Source: an uncultured Ruminococcus sp. (GTDB taxonomy: Bacteria; Bacillota; Clostridia; Oscillospirales; Ruminococcaceae). Taken from it: DNA of 64,000 nt. The stretch is from NCBI GenBank assembly GCA_937910385.1, contig CALEPT010000236.1, forward strand, positions 1-64,000, written 5' to 3'. Position 1 is the first letter of the stretch, and every line of letters starts with the position of its first letter. Positions 1-7,668 of the stretch are shown piece by piece. Both the position numbers and the translations under genes were made by a program. The notes under the pieces were generated by a model, which was not told the origin of the DNA, ran no database searches, and saw only the letters and a program-made list of their open reading frames with translations.

Positions 1-6
1 TTTCAC

Positions 7-1293
7 CTATGCACTTTTGGAGCCCTTTTTCTGCATTTCTATTTTACCATAAACACACCAGCCTGCCATTCTTGAAACAGCGAATAATGGTGTGAACAGC
101 TCCTCCGGAATACCGAGCATTTTATATACAAATCCGCTGTACATATCAATATTAGCACACATTGCTTTTCCACTGTGCTTGACCTCATCAAACACAACAG
201 GAGTGAGACGCTCTATTGATCCAAGCAGATGAAACTCCCTTTCAAACTCCGTACCCTCGGCAATTTTACCGGCGTACTCTTTTAGTATCGTTGCACGGGG
301 GTCGGAAAGAGTATACACAGCATGACCCATTCCATAGATAAGTCCGCTGCCGTCACCTGCTTCCTTTCTGAGTATCTTACGCAGATATTCTGCAAGCTCA
401 TCATCATTTTCCCAGTCTGAGACATTTGCCTTTATGTCATTCTGCATTGTGATAGCTTTATGATTGGCACCGCCATGTCTCTGACCTTTAAGTGAGCCGA
501 TAGCTGCGGCATAAGTTGAATACGGATCCGTGCCCGATGATGTAAGCACGCGGCAGGTAAAGGTCGAGTTATTACCGCCGCCATGCTTGGCGTGCAGCAT
601 GAGCATAAGGTCAAGGAGCTTTGCCTCCTCACGGGTAAAATATCTGTCAGGCCGCAGAGTTGACAGAATATTCTCGGCTGTAGACTGCCCACTGATAAGT
701 GGGTGCATTATCATTGACCTGTCATCAAAGCACCTGCGTTTTGTCTCGTATGCAGACACCATGATAACGGGCATTTTTGCGATAAGTGAGATCGCTGTAT
801 CTATCTCATGCTCCGGAGTTATCGAATCCGGTTCTGTGTCATAGGAGTACAGTGCCAGAACAGACCTTGCCATTTTATTCATTATGTCTCTCGACGGAGC
901 TTTAAGTATCATGTCCTCAAAAAATGTTCCCGGCAGAGGACGGTTATCCGAGAGAAGCATGGTAAAGTCCTCAAGCTCGGTTTTATCGGGAAGTCTGCCG
1001 GTAAGCAGAAGATATACTATCTCCTCATAGCCAAAACGATTTTCGGCTATTGAATTTTCGATAAGATCGTTAATATCATATCCCCTGAAGATAAGTCTGC
1101 CCTCGGCAGGCTTCTTCTCGCCGTCATCAACTACATAGCCGTGAACATTGCATATATTTGTAACTCCTGCCATAACACCTGTTCCGTCAGGATTACGCAA
1201 GCCGCGTTTTACGCTGTATTTATCAAAGTATTCAGGCGGAATAAGGTTGTTTTCCGTAAAAGCCGAATACATTGTATTCTTAAAGCCATTCAT
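7..1293 (-). CDS. Citrate synthase
   Basis: This 428-aa protein matches citrate synthase, which condenses oxaloacetate and acetyl-CoA to citrate in the cytosol. Visible motifs are HAKHGGGN at about residues 234-241, RHGGANH at 272-278, GMGHAVY at 321-327 with the catalytic His, and NIDMYSG at 381-387 with the catalytic Asp. The length is normal for the family. The ATG is preceded by GAAAGG on the minus strand. It lies 40 bp after the Thr-rich small gene and is the last visible gene of the leftward ATP-grasp/alpha-E operon, an unusual partner for that module. It may feed 2-oxoglutarate/glutamate synthesis. The stop codon is inside the window. Confidence 0.93.
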   Translation of the reverse strand: MNGFKNTMYSAFTENNLIPPEYFDKYSVKRGLRNPDGTGVMAGVTNICNVHGYVVDDGEKKPAEGRLIFRGYDINDLIENSIAENRFGYEEIVYLLLTGRLPDKTELEDFTMLLSDNRPLPGTFFEDMILKAPSRDIMNKMARSVLALYSYDTEPDSITPEHEIDTAISLIAKMPVIMVSAYETKRRCFDDRSMIMHPLISGQSTAENILSTLRPDRYFTREEAKLLDLMLMLHAKHGGGNNSTFTCRVLTSSGTDPYSTYAAAIGSLKGQRHGGANHKAITMQNDIKANVSDWENDDELAEYLRKILRKEAGDGSGLIYGMGHAVYTLSDPRATILKEYAGKIAEGTEFEREFHLLGSIERLTPVVFDEVKHSGKAMCANIDMYSGFVYKMLGIPEELFTPLFAVSRMAGWCVYGKIEMQKKGSKSA

Positions 1294-1333
1294 AATAAAG
1301 CATTCCTTTCGGCTCAGTTTTTTCAGCAGGCCT

Positions 1334-1522
1334 TTATTCTGATTTTATCACTGTTGTGACCGTACTTCCTCCCGTCGTAACAGTCGTGGTGACTGATGTT
1401 GTAACGGTGGAGGTATTGGTCGATTTATCGGAAGAACTGCTCCCGCTGACAGTGACAGTAGTGACAGTCTTTCCGTCTTCGGATACAATAGTTTTTGTCC
1501 CCTTGAATTTTTTGCTTTCCAT
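1334..1522 (-). CDS. 62-aa Thr/Ser-rich small protein, function unknown
   Basis: I do not recognise this family. The ATG at 1522 has a good Shine-Dalgarno (GTGAGGTG, about 7 nt upstream), better than the in-frame GTG at 1531. The first 18 residues are Lys-rich (KKFKGTK) and contain a SEDGK turn. The rest is almost all Thr, Val and Ser, with repeated TVTTV/TSTVTT patterns, and the protein ends IKSE. There is no signal peptide or membrane segment. It starts 10 bp after the degenerate M14-like gene and precedes citrate synthase, so it is probably co-transcribed with the ATP-grasp/alpha-E/transglutaminase genes. It could be a structural beta-rich peptide or a substrate of the neighbouring ligase; that role is inference. 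Confidence 0.6.
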   Translation of the reverse strand: MESKKFKGTKTIVSEDGKTVTTVTVSGSSSSDKSTNTSTVTTSVTTTVTTGGSTVTTVIKSE

Positions 1523-1532
1523 TTCAAACACC

Positions 1533-2456
1533 TCACTTGATTATCTTGAAGCAGACTGTTTTCGCATTGATAAGCGGACTGTGGTACTCAAAATAGACCG
1601 TTCCCGAAACAGGCGACCTTATCTCTGATACAAGCTCGCCGTCAAAGGGGTCGGTGATGCGTCCGAGAATATCGCCGCGCTCAACAGTTTTCCCGATGTC
1701 TGTAAGGCTGACGAATATCCCAGCCGCCTCAGACTGCACCTGCCTTGTATCGCTTTCGTTCATTATAACTGTGATATATCCGGGAGGTGTTTTGGCACTG
1801 ATGATACCTCGTTTGTCCATAAATCTAAGGATAGCGTTCACAGCCTCGTCAGCTGATTTTTCGTCTATCTCATCAGTTGCATTTGCGTAGACTGAAAACG
1901 CTTTAGTCTCCCATATCTGCCAGTTGTAATTGAGCGTTGTGGTATCATAGGGACGCGGCTTGCGTACAATGCCGAATTCAAGTCCGAAATCTTTCATCAG
2001 CTTACTGTCCGTAAAGCCTGTGTCCATGACCTTTACATGGGGCAGAAAGTTGCCTTGCTGATAAAAGCTGGCAAGCTGTATGCCGTATTCGTAGTCCTTT
2101 ATCTTGGTGAATATACCGTCTGCGATACGCTGGGTAGTCTCTCCCTGATCGTAGCCCGGAAACATACGGTTGATGTCGGTGTTGTCCATTGCCCAGAAAC
2201 GCTTACCGATGTTCATTGAATAATAATTCACGCAGGGGATGACCAGTATCTCGCAGCCCTCAGCGATACGTCCCTTTGCCTCCAGCTTTTTCAGCTCTTG
2301 GACCATTCGGCTGCAAACATACATCTGCTGCACTTCGTTTCCGCGCATTGCCCCCACTATTGCAAGAGCTTTCCTGCCGTGTCCGAAGCAGTAGCCGATG
2401 ATGTCGAGCTGTTCACGGTAGGGTGACTTCATCGAAAATAGTACCTTCTTCTTCAT
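1533..2456 (-). CDS. Degenerate AstE/AspA-family (M14-like) hydrolase, probable pseudoenzyme
   Basis: The 307-aa protein has the fold signature of the succinylglutamate desuccinylase/aspartoacylase family, including DINRMFPG at about residues 94-101 and a C-terminal barrel-like domain (AAGIFVSLTDIGKTVERGDILG). The zinc and catalytic positions are lost. The HGNE motif reads MRGNE, the DxHS motif reads GIQLAS, and the VExG glutamate region reads VYAN. The paralogue immediately upstream keeps all three. It overlaps that gene by ATGA, so the two are probably translated together and may form a heteromer in which this subunit is regulatory or substrate-binding. Loss of activity is inferred from residues only. 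Confidence 0.8.
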   Translation of the reverse strand: MKKKVLFSMKSPYREQLDIIGYCFGHGRKALAIVGAMRGNEVQQMYVCSRMVQELKKLEAKGRIAEGCEILVIPCVNYYSMNIGKRFWAMDNTDINRMFPGYDQGETTQRIADGIFTKIKDYEYGIQLASFYQQGNFLPHVKVMDTGFTDSKLMKDFGLEFGIVRKPRPYDTTTLNYNWQIWETKAFSVYANATDEIDEKSADEAVNAILRFMDKRGIISAKTPPGYITVIMNESDTRQVQSEAAGIFVSLTDIGKTVERGDILGRITDPFDGELVSEIRSPVSGTVYFEYHSPLINAKTVCFKIIK

Positions 2457-3391
2457 TGCCCTTCGCCTCCCGATGTCATCAGAATCCTTGCAAGGAGCGA
2501 GCCTCCGTAAACTACGGGATATTCACGCATTGTAAATATCATTCCGTCGCAGACAGCAAGCACCTTTTCGACTATCTTTGATGTTAGCGGATCGACTACA
2601 TCGCCGATGTGATCGCCTTTTTTAACGGTATCGCCAAAGTCCGCAACAGGCACAAATATCCCTGCCGCATCGGAGTTCACAAAGCCCACCTCATATCCCT
2701 CCGACACAACAGGCTCATGGACGGGAGCAGTCTCGCCCTGCCACATTCCGATCTCTTTCATCAGATTGAGAACGCCGTCAAAAAGCTGCTGACAGTATTC
2801 TTTGGTGATACGCATACCAACTCCCATTTCCACGACAAGTGTCTTTGTCCCCCTGCTGTTGAGAGTGTGGGCAAGTGTCGATTCAAGCACCGTTGCAGCA
2901 TCGTGGATCCACACAAAATCCACGTTCATCATCTTTGCGTAGGGAAGAAGTGTCGGCGCAGTGGGAACGCTCATGCGTATCTGAGGTATCTCACGGAGAA
3001 AAATATTGCTTGAATGAACGTCGATGCAAACGTCCGAGCCGCTGAGATCGTCAATTATCGAGGAGCATATCACCTCTATCATTGTCCCGTCCTTTGTCCC
3101 CGGGAATACACGGTTCATATCGAGGTCGAACATGGGTATTCCCCTTGTTATACTGTCTATTCCCATTGGATTCAGCGCAGGATATATATCGAGTATACCG
3201 TCAAACTGATCTATGTGTTCATCCACATATTTTCCAACCATATAGGCAAGATACTGCCCCTCCAGCTCGTCGCCGTGAGTGCCTGTGACAAGGCTCAGAC
3301 GGTTCTTGCTTTTGCCGTTTTGTATCCGCCGTTTTCGGATATTCAGGTTTTCATTGACTGCAAGTGCGGCACTTGCAACAGTTTCTATCAT
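2453..3391 (-). CDS. AstE/AspA-family (M14-like) zinc carboxypeptidase/deacylase
   Basis: This 312-aa member of the succinylglutamate desuccinylase/aspartoacylase family is predicted to hydrolyse an amide bond of an acylated amino acid or small peptide. Zinc-ligand motif GTHGDE lies near residue 40, DMNRVFPG near 90, DVHSS near 120 and the catalytic Glu in VVEMG near 185. A barrel-like C-terminal domain (AAGIFVPVADFGDTVKKGD) follows. ATG at 3391 is preferred over GTG at 3400, because AAAGG sits too close to the GTG. The gene is 51 bp downstream of the transglutaminase-like gene and overlaps the degenerate paralogue by 4 bp. The substrate is unknown; a product of the neighbouring ATP-grasp ligase is plausible. 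Confidence 0.82.
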   Translation of the reverse strand: MIETVASAALAVNENLNIRKRRIQNGKSKNRLSLVTGTHGDELEGQYLAYMVGKYVDEHIDQFDGILDIYPALNPMGIDSITRGIPMFDLDMNRVFPGTKDGTMIEVICSSIIDDLSGSDVCIDVHSSNIFLREIPQIRMSVPTAPTLLPYAKMMNVDFVWIHDAATVLESTLAHTLNSRGTKTLVVEMGVGMRITKEYCQQLFDGVLNLMKEIGMWQGETAPVHEPVVSEGYEVGFVNSDAAGIFVPVADFGDTVKKGDHIGDVVDPLTSKIVEKVLAVCDGMIFTMREYPVVYGGSLLARILMTSGGEGQ

Positions 3392-3442
3392 TCTATACAC
3401 AGCCTTTCTATTTTCTCTGGCGGATAATATCCGCCCCTGCAG

Positions 3443-4213
3443 TTAGCTCAATACCGACCGTACAAGCTGTAACTGCTTAGTGTACTTGCCGAACATCACA
3501 CCTCTGTCAATAGCGCAGTCACGGAAATCACGTCCCTGTGATATCACAAGATAATCGTCGTTCACGGCACAGTTATTCGCAGGGTCGATGCCCTCCCAGT
3601 GATCGCCCGTCCAGTACTCAACCCATGAGTGTGTCTCGCCGTCACAGAATGCAAGCCCTGCGATATATCTTGCAGCAATGCCGTCCATTCGCAGAAGTGA
3701 AATAAGAATGTGTGAGAAGTCCTGACAGACTCCTGCTTTCAGTTCAAATGCCTGCGCTGCAGTCGTTGAAATATCAGTCACACCTTTTTTGTAATCAATG
3801 ATATCTGACAATATATCGCTGAAAAATGCGACTCTGTCAGAAACACTGCCAATATATCTGTCCTTCAGCTCCGCATAGAACTTTCTCAGCTCATCATCTG
3901 GAGCAGTGTACTCGGACTGATAAAGATAGCAGGGCATATAGTCGGTGCGGTGCTTTACGGAGTCCACCTCAGCAGTTCCCTTTATTTCAAAGTCAAGGTA
4001 GCGGTGGTCGTCCCTCAGATAGCCTGCCGTCACATTGTTGCCGAATGCGTCAACAGTCTGCTGAGTCGGAACATATGGAGAAATATTCAGGCTGCACGAA
4101 AGAATATGCTGAGAAGTGCTCTCCGGAGGCATTATACGAAGTGCAAAGCTGTGGTCGTGAACGTAATCATCGAATGTCAGCTTGGTGGAAAAATAGAAGT
4201 TCATTCGTTTCAT
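3443..4213 (-). CDS. Transglutaminase-like cysteine protein
   Basis: The 256-aa protein has an N-terminal beta-rich region (residues 1-100, typical of the Bact_transglu_N extension) and a C-terminal transglutaminase/papain-like core. The catalytic Cys is in AGVCQDFSH near residue 165, the His in THSWVEYW near 200 and the Asp in GIDPANN near 212, so the triad is intact. Such proteins act as amide-bond hydrolases or transferases. It overlaps the alpha-E gene by ATGA. The set of circularly permuted ATP-grasp, alpha-E and transglutaminase is a recurrent conserved module, so they probably act together in making or trimming a peptide-like amide product. No signal peptide is seen. Confidence 0.87.
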   Translation of the reverse strand: MKRMNFYFSTKLTFDDYVHDHSFALRIMPPESTSQHILSCSLNISPYVPTQQTVDAFGNNVTAGYLRDDHRYLDFEIKGTAEVDSVKHRTDYMPCYLYQSEYTAPDDELRKFYAELKDRYIGSVSDRVAFFSDILSDIIDYKKGVTDISTTAAQAFELKAGVCQDFSHILISLLRMDGIAARYIAGLAFCDGETHSWVEYWTGDHWEGIDPANNCAVNDDYLVISQGRDFRDCAIDRGVMFGKYTKQLQLVRSVLS

Positions 4214-4911
4214 ACCGCCGCCCCCATTGGTTCAAAAAGATGTTCAAGATCAACGAGTGCGGTGCTGCTTTCCGATGAATATTTCTCCGCAGAGCCTACT
4301 ATATCCTCGATCTCTCCGAAATACTGTGAATTGCAGCAGAACGGTGTATTTTCGGGGACATTTTTCAGTCTCTTGCACAGCCGCCCGAACTCCTTTTTAA
4401 CAGATTTGTAGGGATAGCCTGTGCGCATATACAGGTCGAGCCGCTCCACTGTTTTTCCGCAATAGATGATGTTTTTCTTTTCTTCATCGTACACGTTGTC
4501 CGCAATGCAGCCCCAGAACGCATACAACTGATCCACAAGCGGAAGAAGTGAAAGCCGTGTATTTTCCGACATTTCAGACTTTGCAAGAGTGTCCTTTGCA
4601 AGCTGCAAAAATGAAAGCGTTTCCGTTGAAATTTCCTCACGGAGAACTATGCCGTTGTCATATGCTCTTTCAAGACTGTATGCGACGGAGTTGGGATTTT
4701 TACTGTCGTAAAGAAAGCTGCGGAAGAAATCCCTGTTGCTGCCGTAGCTGTCAGAAAGCCCGAAATATCCCAGATATTCAGCATATCCAGACCTATTGTC
4801 TATGGTTCTGTCATAGAGCTTCTGCAATGTTTTCAGAGTTGTGAAAACCCTTTCGGTATAGCGTCCCAGCCAGTAAAGGCGGTCGCTGTGTTCTAACGAG
4901 ATAGTACCCAT
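4210..4911 (-). CDS. Alpha-E domain protein
   Basis: The 233-aa, largely helical protein matches the alpha-E (DUF403) family. The diagnostic N-terminus is EHSDRLYWLGRYTERV at about residues 7-22, with an all-alpha body and several conserved acidic and Arg residues. No catalytic activity is established for the family. It is nearly always encoded beside a circularly permuted ATP-grasp protein. Here it overlaps that gene by 19 bp upstream and the transglutaminase by 4 bp downstream, so coupled translation is likely. The length is shorter than the roughly 300 aa of many homologues, but no truncation point is evident. Confidence 0.87.
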   Translation of the reverse strand: MGTISLEHSDRLYWLGRYTERVFTTLKTLQKLYDRTIDNRSGYAEYLGYFGLSDSYGSNRDFFRSFLYDSKNPNSVAYSLERAYDNGIVLREEISTETLSFLQLAKDTLAKSEMSENTRLSLLPLVDQLYAFWGCIADNVYDEEKKNIIYCGKTVERLDLYMRTGYPYKSVKKEFGRLCKRLKNVPENTPFCCNSQYFGEIEDIVGSAEKYSSESSTALVDLEHLFEPMGAAV

Positions 4912-6230
4912 GTATCCTTAAAGCCTCCTCCTTGCGATGAGTTTACTACGAATGAATCGGGATTTCGCGAGAACCGTGTAAGTCCCGACGCCCACACCTT
5001 TGTTATTTCGCCTGTCAGCACAAATGCTCTCAGGTCGGCTTTACGCATCACCGTTTCGCCGTTGTCGAGAATCGGCAAATCGAGGAAATCGATGACCTCC
5101 TGTGCGATAAATCTTCTTGGCTCGGCGATTATAGTTCTGCGGAATTCCTCTAATTTTTCTTTTGTAAGATCGTTGCCGAAGACTACTCCGTATCCGCCGG
5201 CCTCCGCAACGTCCTTGATGACCAGCTTTTCGAGATTGTCCAGAACGTACTTCATGTCGTCCTCATAGAACGGCAGATACGTCGGAGCATTATGAAGTAT
5301 CGGCTCCTCGTCAAGATAGTATTTTATCATCTTAGGCACAAAATAATAGATTCCCTTGTCGTCAGCCACGCCGTTTCCCGGAGCGTTTATAATTCCCACA
5401 TTTCCGCTGCGGTAGACCTCCATGAGATTGGGTATTCCGATAAGCGATTCAGGCAGGAAGTTCAGCGGGTCAAGATATTCATCGGCAATTCTGCGGTAAA
5501 GAACGCCTATCCTTGTCTTGCCGCCCGAATAGGTACGGTGATAAAGAATATTGTCCTCGACGAAAAGCTCATCGTTCTGCACAAGTACCGAGCCAGTATG
5601 CTCCGCCAGATAGGAGTGCTCAAAGTATGCCGCATTATACCGCCCGGGAGTAAGTATCGCCCTTATGCCGCCGCAGTTCGCATTCTCCATAGTCTCTTTA
5701 AGCAGCTTTGCGTAATTGCGGTTATCAACTATGTCATTTTCCCGGAATGCCTGCGGTGCAGCGATACGGGTAAGCTCCCTTGCGATAAGCGGATAGGAAG
5801 CGCCTGACGGTATACGCAGATTGTCCTCCAGTATGTACCATTCTCCGTCCTTTGCCTGCACAAGGTCGATGCCTGAAATATGGCTGTATACCTTGTTTTT
5901 CGGAGTTATCCCCTCACACTGAGCAAGATAGCCCTTTGAGATGTAGATGAAGTCCTCGGGGATAATGCCATCCCTGACTATCTTTTTTTCGTGATAAATA
6001 TCAAAAAGGAACTCATTCAGGGCGTTTACACGCTGAACAAGTCCCTTTTCAATACTTTTGAAATCCTCTGCCGAAATGACTCGGGGTATAGGGTCGAATG
6101 GGAAAAACTGTTCATTGAAAACACCGTTTTTATATATGCCGAACTTAACGCCGTAACGTCTTAAAAGCTCATTGATCTCGTCTGCGTTGCCTACTGCCTT
6201 TGTGCACTGCTCCTGCATAAGCTGTGTCAT
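4893..6230 (-). CDS. Circularly permuted ATP-grasp protein
   Basis: The 445-aa protein resembles the CP_ATPgrasp (DUF404/DUF407) family, predicted amide ligases that join a carboxylate to an amine using ATP. Family landmarks are WYILEDNLRIPSGASYP near residues 130-146, TPGRYNAAYFEHSYLA near 195-210, VIKDVAEAGGYGVVFG near 338-353 and the C-terminal VVNSSQGGGFKDTWVL. ATG at 6230 is chosen over GTG at 6239, because GGAG is 8 nt upstream of the ATG. It is the first gene of the leftward operon and has its own promoter and hairpin leader. The substrate cannot be read from the sequence. Confidence 0.88.
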   Translation of the reverse strand: MTQLMQEQCTKAVGNADEINELLRRYGVKFGIYKNGVFNEQFFPFDPIPRVISAEDFKSIEKGLVQRVNALNEFLFDIYHEKKIVRDGIIPEDFIYISKGYLAQCEGITPKNKVYSHISGIDLVQAKDGEWYILEDNLRIPSGASYPLIARELTRIAAPQAFRENDIVDNRNYAKLLKETMENANCGGIRAILTPGRYNAAYFEHSYLAEHTGSVLVQNDELFVEDNILYHRTYSGGKTRIGVLYRRIADEYLDPLNFLPESLIGIPNLMEVYRSGNVGIINAPGNGVADDKGIYYFVPKMIKYYLDEEPILHNAPTYLPFYEDDMKYVLDNLEKLVIKDVAEAGGYGVVFGNDLTKEKLEEFRRTIIAEPRRFIAQEVIDFLDLPILDNGETVMRKADLRAFVLTGEITKVWASGLTRFSRNPDSFVVNSSQGGGFKDTWVLSR

Positions 6231-6259
6231 TTTTATCACTCCAATCTTTCATAATTATA

Positions 6260-6300
6260 AATAAAAAACGGTGCTTGCTCCGAATCGGAGAAGCACCGTT
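6260..6300 (-). terminator. Hairpin with U-tract in the leader of the ATP-grasp operon
   Basis: A 10-bp perfect stem (aacggtgctt at 6267-6276 with aagcaccgtt at 6291-6300) contains a second inner stem (ctccga/tcggag) and is followed on the minus strand by six U residues. It lies about 17 nt after the predicted start of transcription and before the ATG at 6230. It could therefore terminate read-through from the exporter gene or act as an attenuator for the operon. Confidence 0.75.
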
Positions 6301-6323
6301 GCTCAATTTTTATTTACAGCTTT

Positions 6324-6352
6324 ATTTTACCACGATGATCTTGAAAAGTCAA
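6324..6352 (-). promoter_or_regulatory. SigA-type promoter for the ATP-grasp operon
   Basis: On the minus strand TTGACT (6352-6347), a 17-bp spacer and TAAAAT (6329-6324) give a near-consensus promoter pointing at the ATP-grasp gene. It starts transcription just upstream of the leader hairpin. Confidence 0.75.
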
Positions 6353-6380
6353 GAGCTTTTCAGAAAAAATTTGAACAAGT

Positions 6381-7658
6381 TTACCGCCCTTCACGGTACA
6401 GCTTTTTCAGCTTTTTGACGGAAGCATTGCCTCCGCCGTCACTGATATAAACGTCATATTCTCCCTTTATACTGCCGATTGTTACGATTTTTTCAGCACC
6501 TGTATATGCTTTCAGTTTCTTCATCATATCATGCTTTGATGCAAGGGGAGAGAATATTTTCAGATATAAAAATCCCTTGTATTCCGAAAGCGAAACGGTT
6601 ATCCTGACCTGTTCTCCAAGTGCTTTATCAAGCCGTCTTTTCAGCTCAAATACCTTGCTTTTTTCCGCAAGCACTGTTATGTACAGCACATTTTCCTTGT
6701 CATCATATCGCCTTAAAGACGAGCGTATGTAGTTTCTGTAAGTCGAATGACAGTGGGAATCGTAAAGCTCCTTTTCGGCGATGTTGCGAAATTCTCCGTA
6801 ATATATCAGCAGGGTAGCATCGTACATCACATTCACAAAGCAGTGCATATCACATTCGCTGATGATCTTCTCAGCCTGTGTACTTACGTCCCGAGGGAGA
6901 AACTCCGCTTCAAGATAACGTTTCCCCTTCATATCGTATAACGCAGCACCATCCATGACTATCAGCGGCAGCTTCAGGTCAACTCCGCTCATGATAGTTC
7001 GGACTTCGGCAGGAGTTCTCACTGTGGAAACAGTAAAACGCGCTCCGGCGGCAATAAGCCTGTTCAGCTCGACCTTGCTGTATTGCACTGCCGAGGGACT
7101 GTCCGAAATAAGCACATCGTCAATTCCGCTGACAAAAAGCGTATCGTTCCTATGCTTTATAGGAATATGAAACTCGTTAACTGCAAGTCCTACTCCTATG
7201 CCTATGAATGTATCAAGCACTCTGTTCAGCACGAACAAATAAGGGTCCTCATCAAATGAATGAGTGAGAGCAATGCTCAGGAATACAACACATGAGAAAA
7301 ACGATGCATTCCGCTTGTTCATAACAACAGTCGTGTATATAACGGGAATTATCATAACAGATGCAAGCAGGTATACGATAACAGGCGAGGTTATTGCGGC
7401 AGTATGGAGAAATACTATGAATAATAGTCCGTATACAGCGCCTGTGAAAGTGCCGATAGAGCGCTGCCCTGCGTTGTTTTTCGTGGAGTCGGCATAGGGC
7501 TGCATACACCACAGGGCGGCAAGTGCGCTGTAAAAGGGTATGCCGTTTCCGATAGGCAGAAGTGTCCGCAGATAGTATATCACCATACATAACGCAACTG
7601 CAATTGCTGATTTTATTATCCGTCCTCCAATGAACGGGAATTTTTTGTGAGTGACCAT
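6381..7658 (-). CDS. Aromatic-acid-exporter-like membrane domain fused to a degenerate HAD domain
   Basis: The first 165 or so residues of this 425-aa protein are about five to six membrane segments of the ArAE_1/FUSC type (AVALCMVIYYLRTLLPIGNG, then NNAGQRSIGTFTGAVYGLL). From about residue 170 a Cof-like HAD domain follows. Its catalytic positions are eroded: the DxDGTL motif reads GIDDVL and the C-terminal GDxxND motif reads GSIKGEYD, while the STVRT motif II and a Lys-rich motif III region remain. It starts 10 bp after the PEP-synthase-like gene, with SD GAGGCGAG overlapping that stop, so the two form an operon. The likely role is export of an organic anion with a cytosolic sensing or binding domain; the substrate is unknown. 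Confidence 0.75.
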   Translation of the reverse strand: MVTHKKFPFIGGRIIKSAIAVALCMVIYYLRTLLPIGNGIPFYSALAALWCMQPYADSTKNNAGQRSIGTFTGAVYGLLFIVFLHTAAITSPVIVYLLASVMIIPVIYTTVVMNKRNASFFSCVVFLSIALTHSFDEDPYLFVLNRVLDTFIGIGVGLAVNEFHIPIKHRNDTLFVSGIDDVLISDSPSAVQYSKVELNRLIAAGARFTVSTVRTPAEVRTIMSGVDLKLPLIVMDGAALYDMKGKRYLEAEFLPRDVSTQAEKIISECDMHCFVNVMYDATLLIYYGEFRNIAEKELYDSHCHSTYRNYIRSSLRRYDDKENVLYITVLAEKSKVFELKRRLDKALGEQVRITVSLSEYKGFLYLKIFSPLASKHDMMKKLKAYTGAEKIVTIGSIKGEYDVYISDGGGNASVKKLKKLYREGR

Positions 7659-7668
7659 TTTTCTCGCC

